The notes: generated by a model from the sequence alone, not told the origin. DNA of 30,019 bases from Pseudomonadota bacterium (GCA_023445705.1 JAEXKM010000026.1:1-30019); one strand, 5' to 3'; shown: positions 7,276 to 15,198, counted from the stretch's first letter. Numbers and translations are program-made.

Positions 7276-7788
7276 ATGTACGCGGTGATCAAAACCGGCG
7301 GAAAGCAGTACCGGGTTCAAGCCGGTGACCTGCTGGTCGTCGAAAAGCTCGACGGTGAACCGGGTGCGGAAGTCGCGTTCGGCGACGTCCTCATGCTGGG
7401 CGACAGCGAGGCCGTGACCGTCGGCGCTCCGCTGGTCGACGGCGCGACGGTCTCCGCCACCCTGATCGAAACCCGCAAGGGCGAGAAGGTTAAGATCTTC
7501 AAGAAGATCCGTCGCCAAGGCTACCGCCGCACCCGCGGCCATCGCCAGTCGGAAACCGTGCTGCGCGTGACCTCGATCGCCGGCGCCGGCAAGACCGACA
7601 AGTGGGACGGCACGGTGAGCCTGACCCCGAAGGCCCTGCTGGACGCTCGCGCCCGCAACCTGAAGAACGTGGTCGCCGAACTGGAAGCCGCCGCCCCGGC
7701 CGCCGAAGCCGCGCCGGCCAAGGCCCCGAAGAAAGCTGCTGCGCCTAAGAAGGCCGCGGCCAAGAAGACCGACGACGCCGCTGAATAA
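7276..7788 (+). CDS. rplU: 50S ribosomal protein L21
   Basis: This is a large-subunit protein that binds 23S rRNA. The N-terminus MYAVIKTGGKQYRVQAGD and the KIFKKIRRQGYRRTRGHRQ segment (about 76-94) are typical L21. The protein is 170 aa against about 103 in E. coli: the core ends near residue 105. The rest is a C-terminal extension that becomes rich in Ala, Lys and Pro after about 135, ending KKAAAKKTDDAAE. Such tails occur in alphaproteobacterial L21. rpmA follows 29 bases downstream in the same transcript, the usual arrangement. Confidence 0.98.
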   Translation: MYAVIKTGGKQYRVQAGDLLVVEKLDGEPGAEVAFGDVLMLGDSEAVTVGAPLVDGATVSATLIETRKGEKVKIFKKIRRQGYRRTRGHRQSETVLRVTSIAGAGKTDKWDGTVSLTPKALLDARARNLKNVVAELEAAAPAAEAAPAKAPKKAAAPKKAAAKKTDDAAE

Positions 7789-7817
7789 GCGCGTCCACTA
7801 GGATTTAGGAGAGAGCT

Positions 7818-8084
7818 ATGGCTCACAAGAAATCTGGCGGCTCCTCGCGTAACGGTCGCGACTCGGCCGGCCGCCGCCTTGGCGTAAAGAAGTTCGGTGG
7901 TGAAGCTGTCGTCGGCGGCAACATCATCGTGCGCCAACGTGGCACCAAGTTCTTCCCGGGCGACAATGTCGGCATCGGCAAGGACCATACCCTCTTCGCC
8001 ACTGCGGCCGGTTCCGTGAAGTTCGTCACCAAGCGTGACGACCGCACCTACGTGAACGTGGTCGTGGCTCAAGCGGCTGAATAA
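7818..8084 (+). CDS. rpmA: 50S ribosomal protein L27
   Basis: This 88-aa protein lies near the peptidyl transferase centre of the large subunit. The N-terminus MAHKKSGGSSRNGRDSAGRRLGVKK and the GGNIIVRQRGTKFFPGDNVGIGKDHTLFA core are the L27 signature. The Met start directly precedes the AHKK tail, so the cleaved N-terminal peptide of Firmicutes L27 is absent. A TAGGAGAG ribosome-binding site precedes the ATG. The gene is second in the rplU-rpmA transcript and a terminator follows. Confidence 0.98.
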   Translation: MAHKKSGGSSRNGRDSAGRRLGVKKFGGEAVVGGNIIVRQRGTKFFPGDNVGIGKDHTLFATAAGSVKFVTKRDDRTYVNVVVAQAAE

Positions 8085-8143
8085 TCAGGCGAACCTCTTG
8101 AAACCGGGTTCGCCGTAAGGCGGACCGGGCAGGAAGCTTCCGA

Positions 8144-8175
8144 GGGGGAGTCCGGACCGCCGGACTCCCCCTTTT
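8144..8175 (+). terminator. Rho-independent terminator after rpmA
   Basis: Perfect 12-bp arms GGGGGAGTCCGG (8144-8155) and CCGGACTCCCCC (8160-8171) enclose an ACCG loop and are followed by TTTT. A second, T-less hairpin, GGCGAACC (8088-8095) with GGTTCGCC (8107-8114), lies just after the rpmA stop. Confidence 0.93.
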
Positions 8176-8216
8176 GCTTTCTGAAATGGCCCCGAGAGAG
8201 GGCCGGGAGGTAGACG

Positions 8217-8750
8217 ATGTGTGCAATCGACTTCGAGCCGGTCGTCGCGACCGAGCGTCTGAGGCTGCGTAAGCCCCGCCGTACGGACGCGACGCAGATC
8301 GCCATCTACGCCAACGACTTCGATGTGGCCCGCATGACCACGGGCATGCCGTACCCCTACGGCCTGGATCACGCCGAGGGCTTCCTCGAGCAGGTCAGCG
8401 AAAAGGACTTCCGCCGCGAGGCGGTGTTCGTCATCGACCATCCCGAGCACGGCGCCATCGGGGTTCTCGGCTTCGACGCCAAGGGCGCGGAGATCGAGCT
8501 AGGCTACTGGATCGGCCGGCCGCACTGGGGCGAAGGCTACGCGACCGAGGCGGCCAAGGGCGCCCTGGTCTGGGCTCACGAGACCTGGGGCCGGCGCTAT
8601 CTGCGCGCGGGCCACTTCTCGGACAACCCCGCCTCGGGCGAAGTGCTCTGCAAGGCCGGCTTCCTCTACACGGGGGACGTCGAACTTCGGACCTCGGTCG
8701 CCCGCGGCGGCCAGGCCACCCCGACCCGCATGATGGTGTGGCTGGCCTGA
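8217..8750 (+). CDS. GNAT-family N-acetyltransferase (RimJ/RimL-like)
   Basis: The product is 177 aa with the GNAT layout of RimJ/RimL type: TERLRLRKPRRTDA at the N-terminus (about 12-25), a GVLGF strand at about 82-86, ELGYWIGRPHWGEGYATEA (about 93-111) as the acetyl-CoA-binding pyrophosphate loop, and FSDNPASGEVLCKAGF (about 133-148). It transfers an acetyl group from acetyl-CoA to an amine; the substrate, possibly a protein N-terminus or a small molecule, is unknown. The ATG follows GGGAGG at 8205-8210. It sits between rpmA and obgE, a common position for a GNAT gene in Caulobacterales (recalled), but no ribosomal role can be shown from sequence. Confidence 0.9.
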   Translation: MCAIDFEPVVATERLRLRKPRRTDATQIAIYANDFDVARMTTGMPYPYGLDHAEGFLEQVSEKDFRREAVFVIDHPEHGAIGVLGFDAKGAEIELGYWIGRPHWGEGYATEAAKGALVWAHETWGRRYLRAGHFSDNPASGEVLCKAGFLYTGDVELRTSVARGGQATPTRMMVWLA

Positions 8751-8773
8751 GGCCACACCGCCCATGATTTAGA

Positions 8774-8806
8774 GCGCCCCGGCGAGCACAAGGCTCGACG
8801 GGGCGC
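8774..8806 (+). terminator. Long hairpin between the GNAT gene and obgE (no T run)
   Basis: The arms GCGCCCCGGCGAGC (8774-8787) and GCTCGACGGGGCGC (8793-8806) pair over 14 bp with one mismatch around an ACAAG loop. No T run follows, so it may be a weak terminator, a processing signal or an mRNA stabiliser before obgE. Confidence 0.45.
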
Positions 8807-8829
8807 ATCTCGTGTTACAAAAGGCCGTC

Positions 8830-9879
8830 ATGAAATTCCTCGACCAGTGCAAGATCTATCTCCGCTCCGGAAACGGCGGCGGCGGCGCTGTGTCGTTCCG
8901 GCGCGAAAAGTACATCGAGTACGGGGGCCCTGACGGCGGCGACGGCGGCAAGGGCGGCGACGTCTGGATCGAGGCGGTCGACGGCCTCAACACCCTGATC
9001 GACTATCGCTACCAGCAGCATTTCAAGGCCGGCACCGGCATCCACGGCATGGGCCGCAACCGCCATGGCGCGGCCGGCGATGACGTGGTGCTGAAAGTCC
9101 CGGTCGGCACCGAGGTGCTGGACGAAGACCACGAGACCCTGATCGCCGACATGGATGTCGCCGGCAAGCGCGTCCAACTGCTGCGCGGCGGCAACGGCGG
9201 CTGGGGCAATGACCGCTTCAAGGGCCCGATCAACCAGGCTCCGCGCCACGCCAATCCTGGGCAAGAGGGCGAGGAGCGCTGGATCTGGCTGCGCCTCAAG
9301 CTGATCGCCGACGTCGGTCTGGTCGGCCTGCCCAACGCCGGCAAGTCGACCTTCCTGGCGGCGGCCAGCGCGGCCAAGCCGAAGATCGCCGACTATCCGT
9401 TCACCACCCTGGCCCCCAACCTCGGCATGGTGGACCTCTCGCCGAGCGAGCGGTTCGTCCTGGCCGACATTCCCGGCCTGATCGAGGGCGCCTCGGAAGG
9501 CGCCGGCCTTGGCACCCGCTTCCTGGGCCACGTGGAGCGCACGGCGGTGCTGATCCACCTTGTCGACGCCACCCAGACCGACGTGGCCGAGGCCTGGCGC
9601 ACGGTGCGCGGCGAGCTTGAGGCCTACGGCGAAGAGTTGGGCGACAAGACCGAGATCGTGGCGCTCAACAAGATCGACGCCCTCGACGAAAGCGTCATCG
9701 AGATGCAGCGCGAAGCGCTGGAGGAAGCGGTCGGGCACGAGGTCCGCCTGGTCTCCGGCGTCTCGGGCAAGGGCGTCACCGAACTGCTGCGCGAGGCCTA
9801 CAACATGGTCCGCGCCCGCAAGGCCGAGATCGCCCAGGAGCAGGCCGAACAGTCCGGCGGCGCAGGCTGGACGCCGTGA
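8830..9879 (+). CDS. obgE: Obg-family GTPase (CgtA)
   Basis: This is an essential GTPase that associates with the 50S subunit and acts in ribosome assembly and growth control; the Caulobacter homologue is the well-studied CgtA. The 349-aa protein has the Gly-rich Obg fold at about 1-158 (MKFLDQCKIYLRSGNGGGG, GGPDGGDGGKGGDVW), then the G domain with GLPNAGKS (166-173), DYPFTTLAPNLG (switch region), DIPGLIEG (213-220) and NKID. The C-terminal domain is very short. The start at ATG 8830 is chosen over GTG 8812 because the Obg domain starts exactly here and AAAGG precedes it. The stop TGA overlaps the GTG start of proB by two bases, so the two are translationally coupled. Confidence 0.97.
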   Translation: MKFLDQCKIYLRSGNGGGGAVSFRREKYIEYGGPDGGDGGKGGDVWIEAVDGLNTLIDYRYQQHFKAGTGIHGMGRNRHGAAGDDVVLKVPVGTEVLDEDHETLIADMDVAGKRVQLLRGGNGGWGNDRFKGPINQAPRHANPGQEGEERWIWLRLKLIADVGLVGLPNAGKSTFLAAASAAKPKIADYPFTTLAPNLGMVDLSPSERFVLADIPGLIEGASEGAGLGTRFLGHVERTAVLIHLVDATQTDVAEAWRTVRGELEAYGEELGDKTEIVALNKIDALDESVIEMQREALEEAVGHEVRLVSGVSGKGVTELLREAYNMVRARKAEIAQEQAEQSGGAGWTP

Positions 9880-11000
9880 CCGGCCTGGACCGCGCCAGCA
9901 AGATCGTCGTCAAGGTCGGCTCGGCCCTCGTCGCAGGCGAGGCCGGTCCCGACACCGCCTGGCTCGCCGCGTTCGCCGTCGATCTTGCGCGGCTTCGCGC
10001 ACGGGGCCAGCAGGTGCTGGTTGTTTCGTCCGGCTCCATCGCCCTGGGGCGCCATCGCCTGGGCATGGGGCGGCGCAAGCTGACCCTTCCCGAAAAGCAG
10101 GCCTGCGCGGCCGCCGGCCAATCGGCCCTGATGCGGGCCTGGGAGGAGGCGCTGGAGCCCCACGGCCTGGCCGCCGCCCAGGTGCTGATCACCAAGGACG
10201 ACACCGAGATCCGCCGGCGCTGGCTGAACGCCCACGCGACGCTGTCCGCCCTGCTCTCCCTGGGCGTGGTGCCGGTCGTCAACGAGAACGACACCGTCGT
10301 CACCGAGGAAATCCGCTACGGCGACAACGATCGTCTGGCCGCCCGCGTCGCCCAGATGATCGGGGCCGAGGCGCTGGTTCTGCTCTCTGACATCGACGGC
10401 CTCTACACCGCCGACCCGCGCAACAATCCCGACGCGCGGCACATGCCGCGGGTCACGCACTTGACCGCGGAGATCGAAGCCATGGCCGGCGGCGCCAACG
10501 CCGCCGCCGGCGTCGGCACCGGGGGCATGGCCACCAAGATCATGGCCGCGCGGATCGCCCAGTCGGCCGGCTGCGCCACGATCATCACCCTCGGTCGGCG
10601 CCCCTCGCCGCTCGCCGCCATCGAGGCCGGCGAGAAGGCGACGGTGATCGAGCCCTCCGTGTCGGTGAAGGCGGCCTACAAGGCCTGGATCGCCGGCTCG
10701 CTGGCGACCTCCGGGGCGGTCGTGGTCGACGACGGCGCCGCCCGCGCCCTGCTGACCGGCAAGAGCCTGCTGACAGCGGGCGTGCGGTCCGTGCAGGGCC
10801 GTTTCGACAAGGGCGACGCCGTCGTGGTGCTGGACGAGACCGGGCGCGAGATCGGCCGCGGGCTTGCGCGCTATGACGCCGAGGACGCCGAGCGCATCTG
10901 CGGCCTGAAGTCCGACGGCATCGAAGCCGTCCTGGGTTTCAGCTACGGCCCGATGATCCACGCCGACGACCTGGCGCTGTCCGCGCGGACGCCGGCCTGA
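9876..11000 (+). CDS. proB: Glutamate 5-kinase
   Basis: This enzyme catalyses the first step of proline synthesis, ATP-dependent phosphorylation of glutamate. The 374-aa protein has the amino-acid kinase domain at about 1-255: KIVVKVGSALV, LVVSSGSIALGRHRLG, VPVVNENDTVVTEEIRYGDNDRLAARVA, LLSDIDGLYTADP and GTGGMATKIMAARIA. A C-terminal PUA domain follows at about 275-360. Feedback inhibition by proline is known in the family. The start is GTG, sharing the bases GTGA with the obgE stop. The following proA-like gene is 72 bases downstream, across a stretch with competing hairpins. Confidence 0.97.
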   Translation: MTGLDRASKIVVKVGSALVAGEAGPDTAWLAAFAVDLARLRARGQQVLVVSSGSIALGRHRLGMGRRKLTLPEKQACAAAGQSALMRAWEEALEPHGLAAAQVLITKDDTEIRRRWLNAHATLSALLSLGVVPVVNENDTVVTEEIRYGDNDRLAARVAQMIGAEALVLLSDIDGLYTADPRNNPDARHMPRVTHLTAEIEAMAGGANAAAGVGTGGMATKIMAARIAQSAGCATIITLGRRPSPLAAIEAGEKATVIEPSVSVKAAYKAWIAGSLATSGAVVVDDGAARALLTGKSLLTAGVRSVQGRFDKGDAVVVLDETGREIGRGLARYDAEDAERICGLKSDGIEAVLGFSYGPMIHADDLALSARTPA

Positions 11001-11022
11001 ACAGCCGATTGCGGATTTGCGA

Positions 11023-11070
11023 CGCGCCCCAAAGGGGCCTACTAAACCTCAAACTGAGCATTAGGGCGCG
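11023..11070 (+). promoter_or_regulatory. Competing hairpins in the proB-proA gap, one covering the proA ribosome-binding site
   Basis: A local hairpin GCCCC-AAA-GGGGC (11026-11038) and a longer-range pair CGCGCCC (11023-11029) with GGGCGCG (11064-11070) share bases 11026-11029, so only one can form. The longer pair covers the stretch just before the ATG at 11073. Translational control of proA is an inference. Confidence 0.3.
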
Positions 11071-11072
11071 TA

Positions 11073-12638
11073 ATGGACGACGCGGGCGCGAGATCGAAGG
11101 CTGAGACGAGAGCCCGGACGGGCCGGCTGGAGGCGTTGAGCCCCGGCATGGCGATCCCGTACGGCGGCGATCGCGTCGCCTATGTTTCCGACGCCCTCGC
11201 CGAGGCCTTCAAGGCCGGCGACCGTCTGGTCGTGATCCAGGAAACCGGCGACCTTCTGCACGTCCCTGCCGCCGTCCAAGCCATCGCCGACGGCGCAGTC
11301 TCCAGAGCTCACCGCGCGTTCGGCGAACTCGCCGGCGTTTCGGACGAGGCGGTCACCACCTTCTTCGAGGCCTTCGCCCAACGTTTGGCCGACGACGGCG
11401 TCTGGGACCGCATCGCCCAGGCCAACGCCGCCGATGTGGCGAGCGCCCAGGGCCGCGGCCGATCGACCACCCGCCTAGCCGTCAGCGCTGCGATGCGCGC
11501 CGATATGATCGCCGGGCTGCAGGTCTGGCGCGACGCGCCGGCCGCACGCGGCCGTATCGTCGAGAAGGTCGAGCATGCGGGCTGGACCGTCGAACAGGTG
11601 GCCGCGCCGCTGGGCGTGGTCGGTTTCATTTTCGAGGGTCGCCCGAACGTCTTCGCCGACGCCACCGGCGTGCTGCGCACCGGCAACACCGTCGTCTTCC
11701 GGATCGGGTCCGACGCCCTGGGCACGGCCCGGGCGATCGTCGAGCACGCTCTGGATCCGGCGCTGAAGGCCGCCGGGCTACCGGAAGGCTCGGCCGCGCT
11801 GGTCGACAGCCCCGTCCACGCCGCCGGCTGGGCCATGTTCTCCGACCCGCGCCTGGCCCTGGCCGTGGCCCGTGGTTCGGGTCCGGCGGTCGCGCAACTG
11901 GGGGCCATCGCCCGCCAGGCCGGCGCGCCGGTCAGCCTGCACGGCACCGGCGGCGCCTGGATGGTGGCCGCGCCTGACGCCGACGCCGAGCGCTTCAAGG
12001 CGGCCGTCTACCATTCCCTCGACCGCAAGGTCTGCAACACCCTCAACGTCTGCGCCATCGTGCGCGAGCGGGCGGCCGATCTGGTTCCAGCCTTCCTCGA
12101 AGCCCTGGATCTGGCCGGCGAGCGACGCAGCGGCGTGAAGCTGCACGTCGTCGAAGGGTCTGAAGAGGCTCTGCCGGCCGCGTGGCGCGAAGCACGGATC
12201 CTGGTCGGCCGCGCCGAGGGACCGGTCGAAGAGCCGAAGGTGGAAAGCCTGGCGGCAGACGACCTCGGTCGCGAGTGGGAGTGGGAGGAGACGCCGGAGC
12301 TAACCCTGGTGCTGGTCGACAGCGTCGAGGCCGCGGTGACCCTCTTCAACCGCTACAGCCCGCAATTCGCCGCCAGCCTGATCGCCCAGGACGCCGCGGC
12401 CCACGAGCGTTTCTACGCCGCGATCAACGCCCCCTTCGTCGGCGACGGGTTCACCCGCTGGGTCGACGGGCAGTTCGCCCTCGACCGCCCTGAGCTGGGC
12501 CTCTCAAACTGGGAGCACGGCCGCCTGTTCGCGCGGGGCGGCGTGCTGTCGGGCGACGGCGTCTTCACCGTCCGCGCCCGCGTGCGGCAGAGCGATCGCA
12601 ACCTCGACCGCAATCCTGCCACGGCGAAGACGCTTTGA
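11073..12638 (+). CDS. proA: Gamma-glutamyl phosphate reductase (ProA-like), with N-terminal extension
   Basis: This is likely the NADPH-dependent enzyme that reduces gamma-glutamyl phosphate to glutamate semialdehyde, the second step of proline synthesis; it lies directly after proB. The ProA core is visible at about 95-500: APLGVVGFIFEGRPNVFADA, GNTVVFRIGSDAL and SLDRKVCNTLNVCAIV, with the likely catalytic Cys at 321 (Cys327 nearby). At 521 aa it is about 100 longer than usual ProA (about 420). The extra part is an N-terminal stretch (residues 1 to about 85) including GGDRVAYVSDALAEAFKAGDRLVVIQETGDLLHVPAAV, which is not part of the standard fold. The core is itself divergent: LHGTGGAWMVA replaces the usual ETGVGNCH-type segment. 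A second start at ATG 11148 would remove 25 residues. Confidence 0.88.
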   Translation: MDDAGARSKAETRARTGRLEALSPGMAIPYGGDRVAYVSDALAEAFKAGDRLVVIQETGDLLHVPAAVQAIADGAVSRAHRAFGELAGVSDEAVTTFFEAFAQRLADDGVWDRIAQANAADVASAQGRGRSTTRLAVSAAMRADMIAGLQVWRDAPAARGRIVEKVEHAGWTVEQVAAPLGVVGFIFEGRPNVFADATGVLRTGNTVVFRIGSDALGTARAIVEHALDPALKAAGLPEGSAALVDSPVHAAGWAMFSDPRLALAVARGSGPAVAQLGAIARQAGAPVSLHGTGGAWMVAAPDADAERFKAAVYHSLDRKVCNTLNVCAIVRERAADLVPAFLEALDLAGERRSGVKLHVVEGSEEALPAAWREARILVGRAEGPVEEPKVESLAADDLGREWEWEETPELTLVLVDSVEAAVTLFNRYSPQFAASLIAQDAAAHERFYAAINAPFVGDGFTRWVDGQFALDRPELGLSNWEHGRLFARGGVLSGDGVFTVRARVRQSDRNLDRNPATAKTL

Positions 12639-12662
12639 GTCCCGGCCACGCGCAGAACGCCC

Positions 12663-13322
12663 ATGTGGTTCGCCGGTCCCGCTAGGCGCAGGCCTGTGGC
12701 CGGTCGGCCGCAGGCCTTGCGCCTGGGGTTCGACCTGTCGCCGGGCATGCGGGTCGGCCTCTATGGCGGCTCGTTCAATCCTGCGCACCAGGGCCACGCC
12801 CACGTCGCCGAGACCGCCCGCCGGCGGCTGCAGCTCGACCGGGTGATCTGGCTGGTCTCGCCTCAGAACCCCCTGAAGTCGAACCACGAGACCGCCAGCC
12901 TCGCTGAACGGATGGCCGGGGTCCGCCGCGTCGCACGCGGGCGCAGCATGATCGTCAGCGACGCCGAGACCCGGATCGGCTCGCAATACACCATCGACAT
13001 CGTCCGAGACCTGAAGGCGCGTTTTCCGGGCGTGCACTTCGTCTGGATCATGGGCGCCGACAGCCTGGCGACCTTTCACCGGTGGCGCGGCTGGACCCAG
13101 ATCATGGACGAGGTCCCGGTGGCCGTCGTCTCGCGCCCCTGGATCTCGCTGAAGAGCCGCTCCTCGCCCGCCGCGCGGCGGTTCGCCCATGCGCGGGTCC
13201 CCATCGAGCAGGCCAAGCTGGCGCCCTCGTCCCAGCCGCCGCGCTGGGTCTTCCTGACCGGACCGCTGAATTTTCAATCTTCTACGGCCCTGCGGGAACG
13301 CATGCGGCGACGTGGATCTTGA
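12663..13322 (+). CDS. nadD: Nicotinate-nucleotide adenylyltransferase
   Basis: This enzyme transfers AMP from ATP to nicotinate mononucleotide in NAD synthesis. The nucleotidyltransferase signature GLYGGSFNPAHQGH lies at 32-45, followed by WLVSPQNPLK, the FVWIMGADSLATFHRW segment and a C-terminal SSTALRERM in the place of the ISSTxIR motif. The length is 219 aa from ATG 12663. A start at ATG 12747 (MRVGLYGGS) would give 191 aa; neither start has a clear ribosome-binding site. The longer form is kept because alphaproteobacterial NadD proteins often carry such a leader (recalled). It lies 24 bases after proA. Confidence 0.95.
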   Translation: MWFAGPARRRPVAGRPQALRLGFDLSPGMRVGLYGGSFNPAHQGHAHVAETARRRLQLDRVIWLVSPQNPLKSNHETASLAERMAGVRRVARGRSMIVSDAETRIGSQYTIDIVRDLKARFPGVHFVWIMGADSLATFHRWRGWTQIMDEVPVAVVSRPWISLKSRSSPAARRFAHARVPIEQAKLAPSSQPPRWVFLTGPLNFQSSTALRERMRRRGS

Positions 13323-13387
13323 AGACTTTGTGAGCCTGGGCTGACCGGCGCGCCCATACGTGCTATGTCTGTCCTAGCGAGGCAACA

Positions 13388-13404
13388 AAGGAGCGACCCC
13401 GCTG
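13388..13404 (+). promoter_or_regulatory. Strong ribosome-binding site followed by in-frame CTG, likely true start of rsfS
   Basis: AAGGAG (13388-13393) is followed after 8 bases by CTG (13402-13404), in frame with rsfS. The frame is open from 13378, just after TAG 13375-13377, and holds no ATG, GTG or TTG before 13492. Use of CTG would add 30 residues and complete the conserved N-terminal helix. Confidence 0.5.
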
Positions 13405-13491
13405 AGCCCTGACCCTGCGCCTAGAGCGCAAGAAGCCCCGATATCCGCGGCTTCCACCGACCCGGAGGCGAAGATCACCGCCCTGGGCGAT

Positions 13492-13812
13492 ATGATCCTG
13501 CAACGCCTGGATGACGACAAGGCGCAGGACGTCGTCTTCATCGACCTGAAAGGCAAGAGCGCCGTCGCAGACGCCCTGATCGTGGCGTCGGGACGTTCGC
13601 ACCGTCATGTCGGCGCCATGGCCGACCACCTGCTGCGCGCCCTGAAGGAAGAAGGACACGGCAAGGCCCGCGTCGAAGGCCTTCCGCACTGCGACTGGGT
13701 GCTCATCGACACCGGCGACGTGATCATTCACCTGTTCCGTCCGGAAGTGCGCCAGTTCTACAACATCGAGAAGATCTGGTCCGTCGACGCGCCGCATCGG
13801 ACGGCGAGCTGA
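13492..13812 (+). CDS. rsfS: Ribosome silencing factor RsfS
   Basis: RsfS binds L14 and blocks joining of the ribosomal subunits when nutrients are low. The 106 residues from ATG 13492 include QRLDDDKAQDVVFIDLKGKS, the DALIVASGRSHRHVGAMADHL core, HCDWVLIDTGDVIIHLF and the C-terminal RQFYNIEKIW, all typical. The ATG lies inside the first conserved helix: E. coli RsfS has about ten more residues before this point. The frame continues upstream without any ATG, GTG or TTG, but with CTG 13402 next to a strong AAGGAG site. The real protein is therefore probably 136 aa. The coordinates here give the conservative form. rlmH follows, as in many bacteria. Confidence 0.93.
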   Translation: MILQRLDDDKAQDVVFIDLKGKSAVADALIVASGRSHRHVGAMADHLLRALKEEGHGKARVEGLPHCDWVLIDTGDVIIHLFRPEVRQFYNIEKIWSVDAPHRTAS

Positions 13813-13856
13813 AACTGAAGCACCCCCTGCTCGTCTGACAGGGGCGCAACGGGCCG

Positions 13857-14321
13857 ATGAAGATTTCCATCATCGCCATAGGCCGGCTGCCTCGATCTCC
13901 TGAGAGCGAGTTGGTGAAGCTGTACGTCGATCGCGCGACGGCGGCTGGGCGTTCGCTCGGCCTCGGGCCAGTCGAGGTCCTCGAGGTCGAGGCGCGCAAG
14001 CCCGGCAAGGCCGCGGAGGCGGACGTCCTGCGTCCGCACCTGGACGGCGCCCATGTCATCGCCTGCGACGAGCACGGCGCGGCCCGTCCCTCCCGAGCCT
14101 TCGCCACGGAGATCGGCCGCCTGCGCGACGACGGCGTCCGTCGGCTGGTCTTCCTGATCGGCGGCGCGGACGGGCTGGACCCCGCCCTGCTCGCCCAGGC
14201 CAACGGCAAGCTCGCCTTCGGCCCCCAGACCTGGCCCCACGCCCTGGCGCGGGCGATGCTGGCCGAGCAGGTCTATCGCGCCGTGACCATTCTGGCGGGA
14301 GGCCCCTATCACCGCGATTGA
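13857..14321 (+). CDS. rlmH: 23S rRNA (pseudouridine1915-N3)-methyltransferase RlmH
   Basis: This SPOUT-class enzyme methylates pseudouridine 1915 in helix 69 of 23S rRNA on the assembled 70S ribosome. The length of 154 aa is normal. The N-terminus MKISIIAIGRL, the central ACDEHG segment, the knot segment LVFLIGGADGL and the C-terminal WPHALARAMLAEQVYRA then ILAGGPYHRD match the family closely; the last provides the SAM and rRNA contact residues. It lies 44 bases after rsfS, the usual pairing of two ribosome-maturation genes, and 25 bases before the EnvC-like gene. Confidence 0.97.
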   Translation: MKISIIAIGRLPRSPESELVKLYVDRATAAGRSLGLGPVEVLEVEARKPGKAAEADVLRPHLDGAHVIACDEHGAARPSRAFATEIGRLRDDGVRRLVFLIGGADGLDPALLAQANGKLAFGPQTWPHALARAMLAEQVYRAVTILAGGPYHRD

Positions 14322-14346
14322 GACCACGGCGCGGCGGCGGTATCCC

Positions 14347-15198
14347 ATGGCCATGCTTACCCGCAGCCTGATGGTGCCGATCGGCGTCGTGACCGCGGCC
14401 AGCCTGGGCCTTGCGGCCTACGCGGCCAGCGACACACGCATGCGGCTTGAGCGGCTCAACGTCCAGGAGACCGCCCTCAACGCCGAGCAGGGCCGCAACC
14501 TGAACCGGATGTCCCGGCTGCTGACCGCGTTGGCGCAGTTCCGCCGCGATCCGCCGCCTGCCCTGATGGTCAGCCCGGCCGACGCGACCGACGCCGTGCG
14601 CGCCGCGATCCTCGTCAAGGCGATCACGCCCGAGCTCCAGAAGCGCGCCAAGGCCTATGCCGAGCAGGCCGGCGAGATCGCACGCCAGCGGCGCCTGGCC
14701 GCGGTGGCCAGCGAGACGCTTTTCACCACGGACTCCGAGTTGGCCGAACAGCGCGAGCGCCAGGAAGCCACGCCGCCCGGCGCCGCGCCCCTGCCCGGCG
14801 CGCCGATCACCCCGCCCCACAGCCTGCGCAGGCCGGTGGAGGGCGAGATCACCCGTCGCTTCGGACAGGACGCCGGCGGGGGCCTGGAGATCTCCGGCGT
14901 CACCTACGCCGCGCCCAAGGGCGCCCCGGTGACGGCTCCCGACGCCGGCCTTGTCCAATATGTGGGCCCCGTTAAGGGGTGGGGCGATATTTTGATCTTG
15001 CGACTTGCCGGCGGATACCATCTGGTTCTCGCTGGACTCGACCGAACGGCCGTGGACGTCGGACAATCGGTCGCAGCGGGCGCACCTGTCGGGTGGATGC
15101 CGGATGGAAAACAGTCTCCATCTGAGCTCTATCTTGAGGTCCGCGAGCGCGGCGTTCCTGTTGATCCGGCCCGATGGCTGGCCGAACAGGACAAGTAA
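14347..15198 (+). CDS. EnvC-like LytM (M23) domain protein, catalytically degenerate
   Basis: The 283-aa protein has an N-terminal membrane anchor or signal segment (about 5-26), a helical, probably coiled-coil region (about 30-140), a Pro-rich linker, and a LytM/M23 domain from about 160 to the end (EITRRFGQD, APKGAPVTAPDAGLVQYVG, GWGDILILRLAGGYHLVLAGL, SELYLEVRERGVPVDPARWL). The zinc ligands of active M23 peptidases (HxxxD and HxH) are missing: the second site reads YLEV. It is therefore expected to be a regulator of amidases at the division site, like EnvC, rather than an enzyme. The coiled coil is short compared with E. coli EnvC (about 400 aa). A Caulobacter LytM-domain protein in the same position is a likely counterpart (recalled). 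ctpA lies downstream, the usual alphaproteobacterial order. Confidence 0.88.
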   Translation: MAMLTRSLMVPIGVVTAASLGLAAYAASDTRMRLERLNVQETALNAEQGRNLNRMSRLLTALAQFRRDPPPALMVSPADATDAVRAAILVKAITPELQKRAKAYAEQAGEIARQRRLAAVASETLFTTDSELAEQRERQEATPPGAAPLPGAPITPPHSLRRPVEGEITRRFGQDAGGGLEISGVTYAAPKGAPVTAPDAGLVQYVGPVKGWGDILILRLAGGYHLVLAGLDRTAVDVGQSVAAGAPVGWMPDGKQSPSELYLEVRERGVPVDPARWLAEQDK

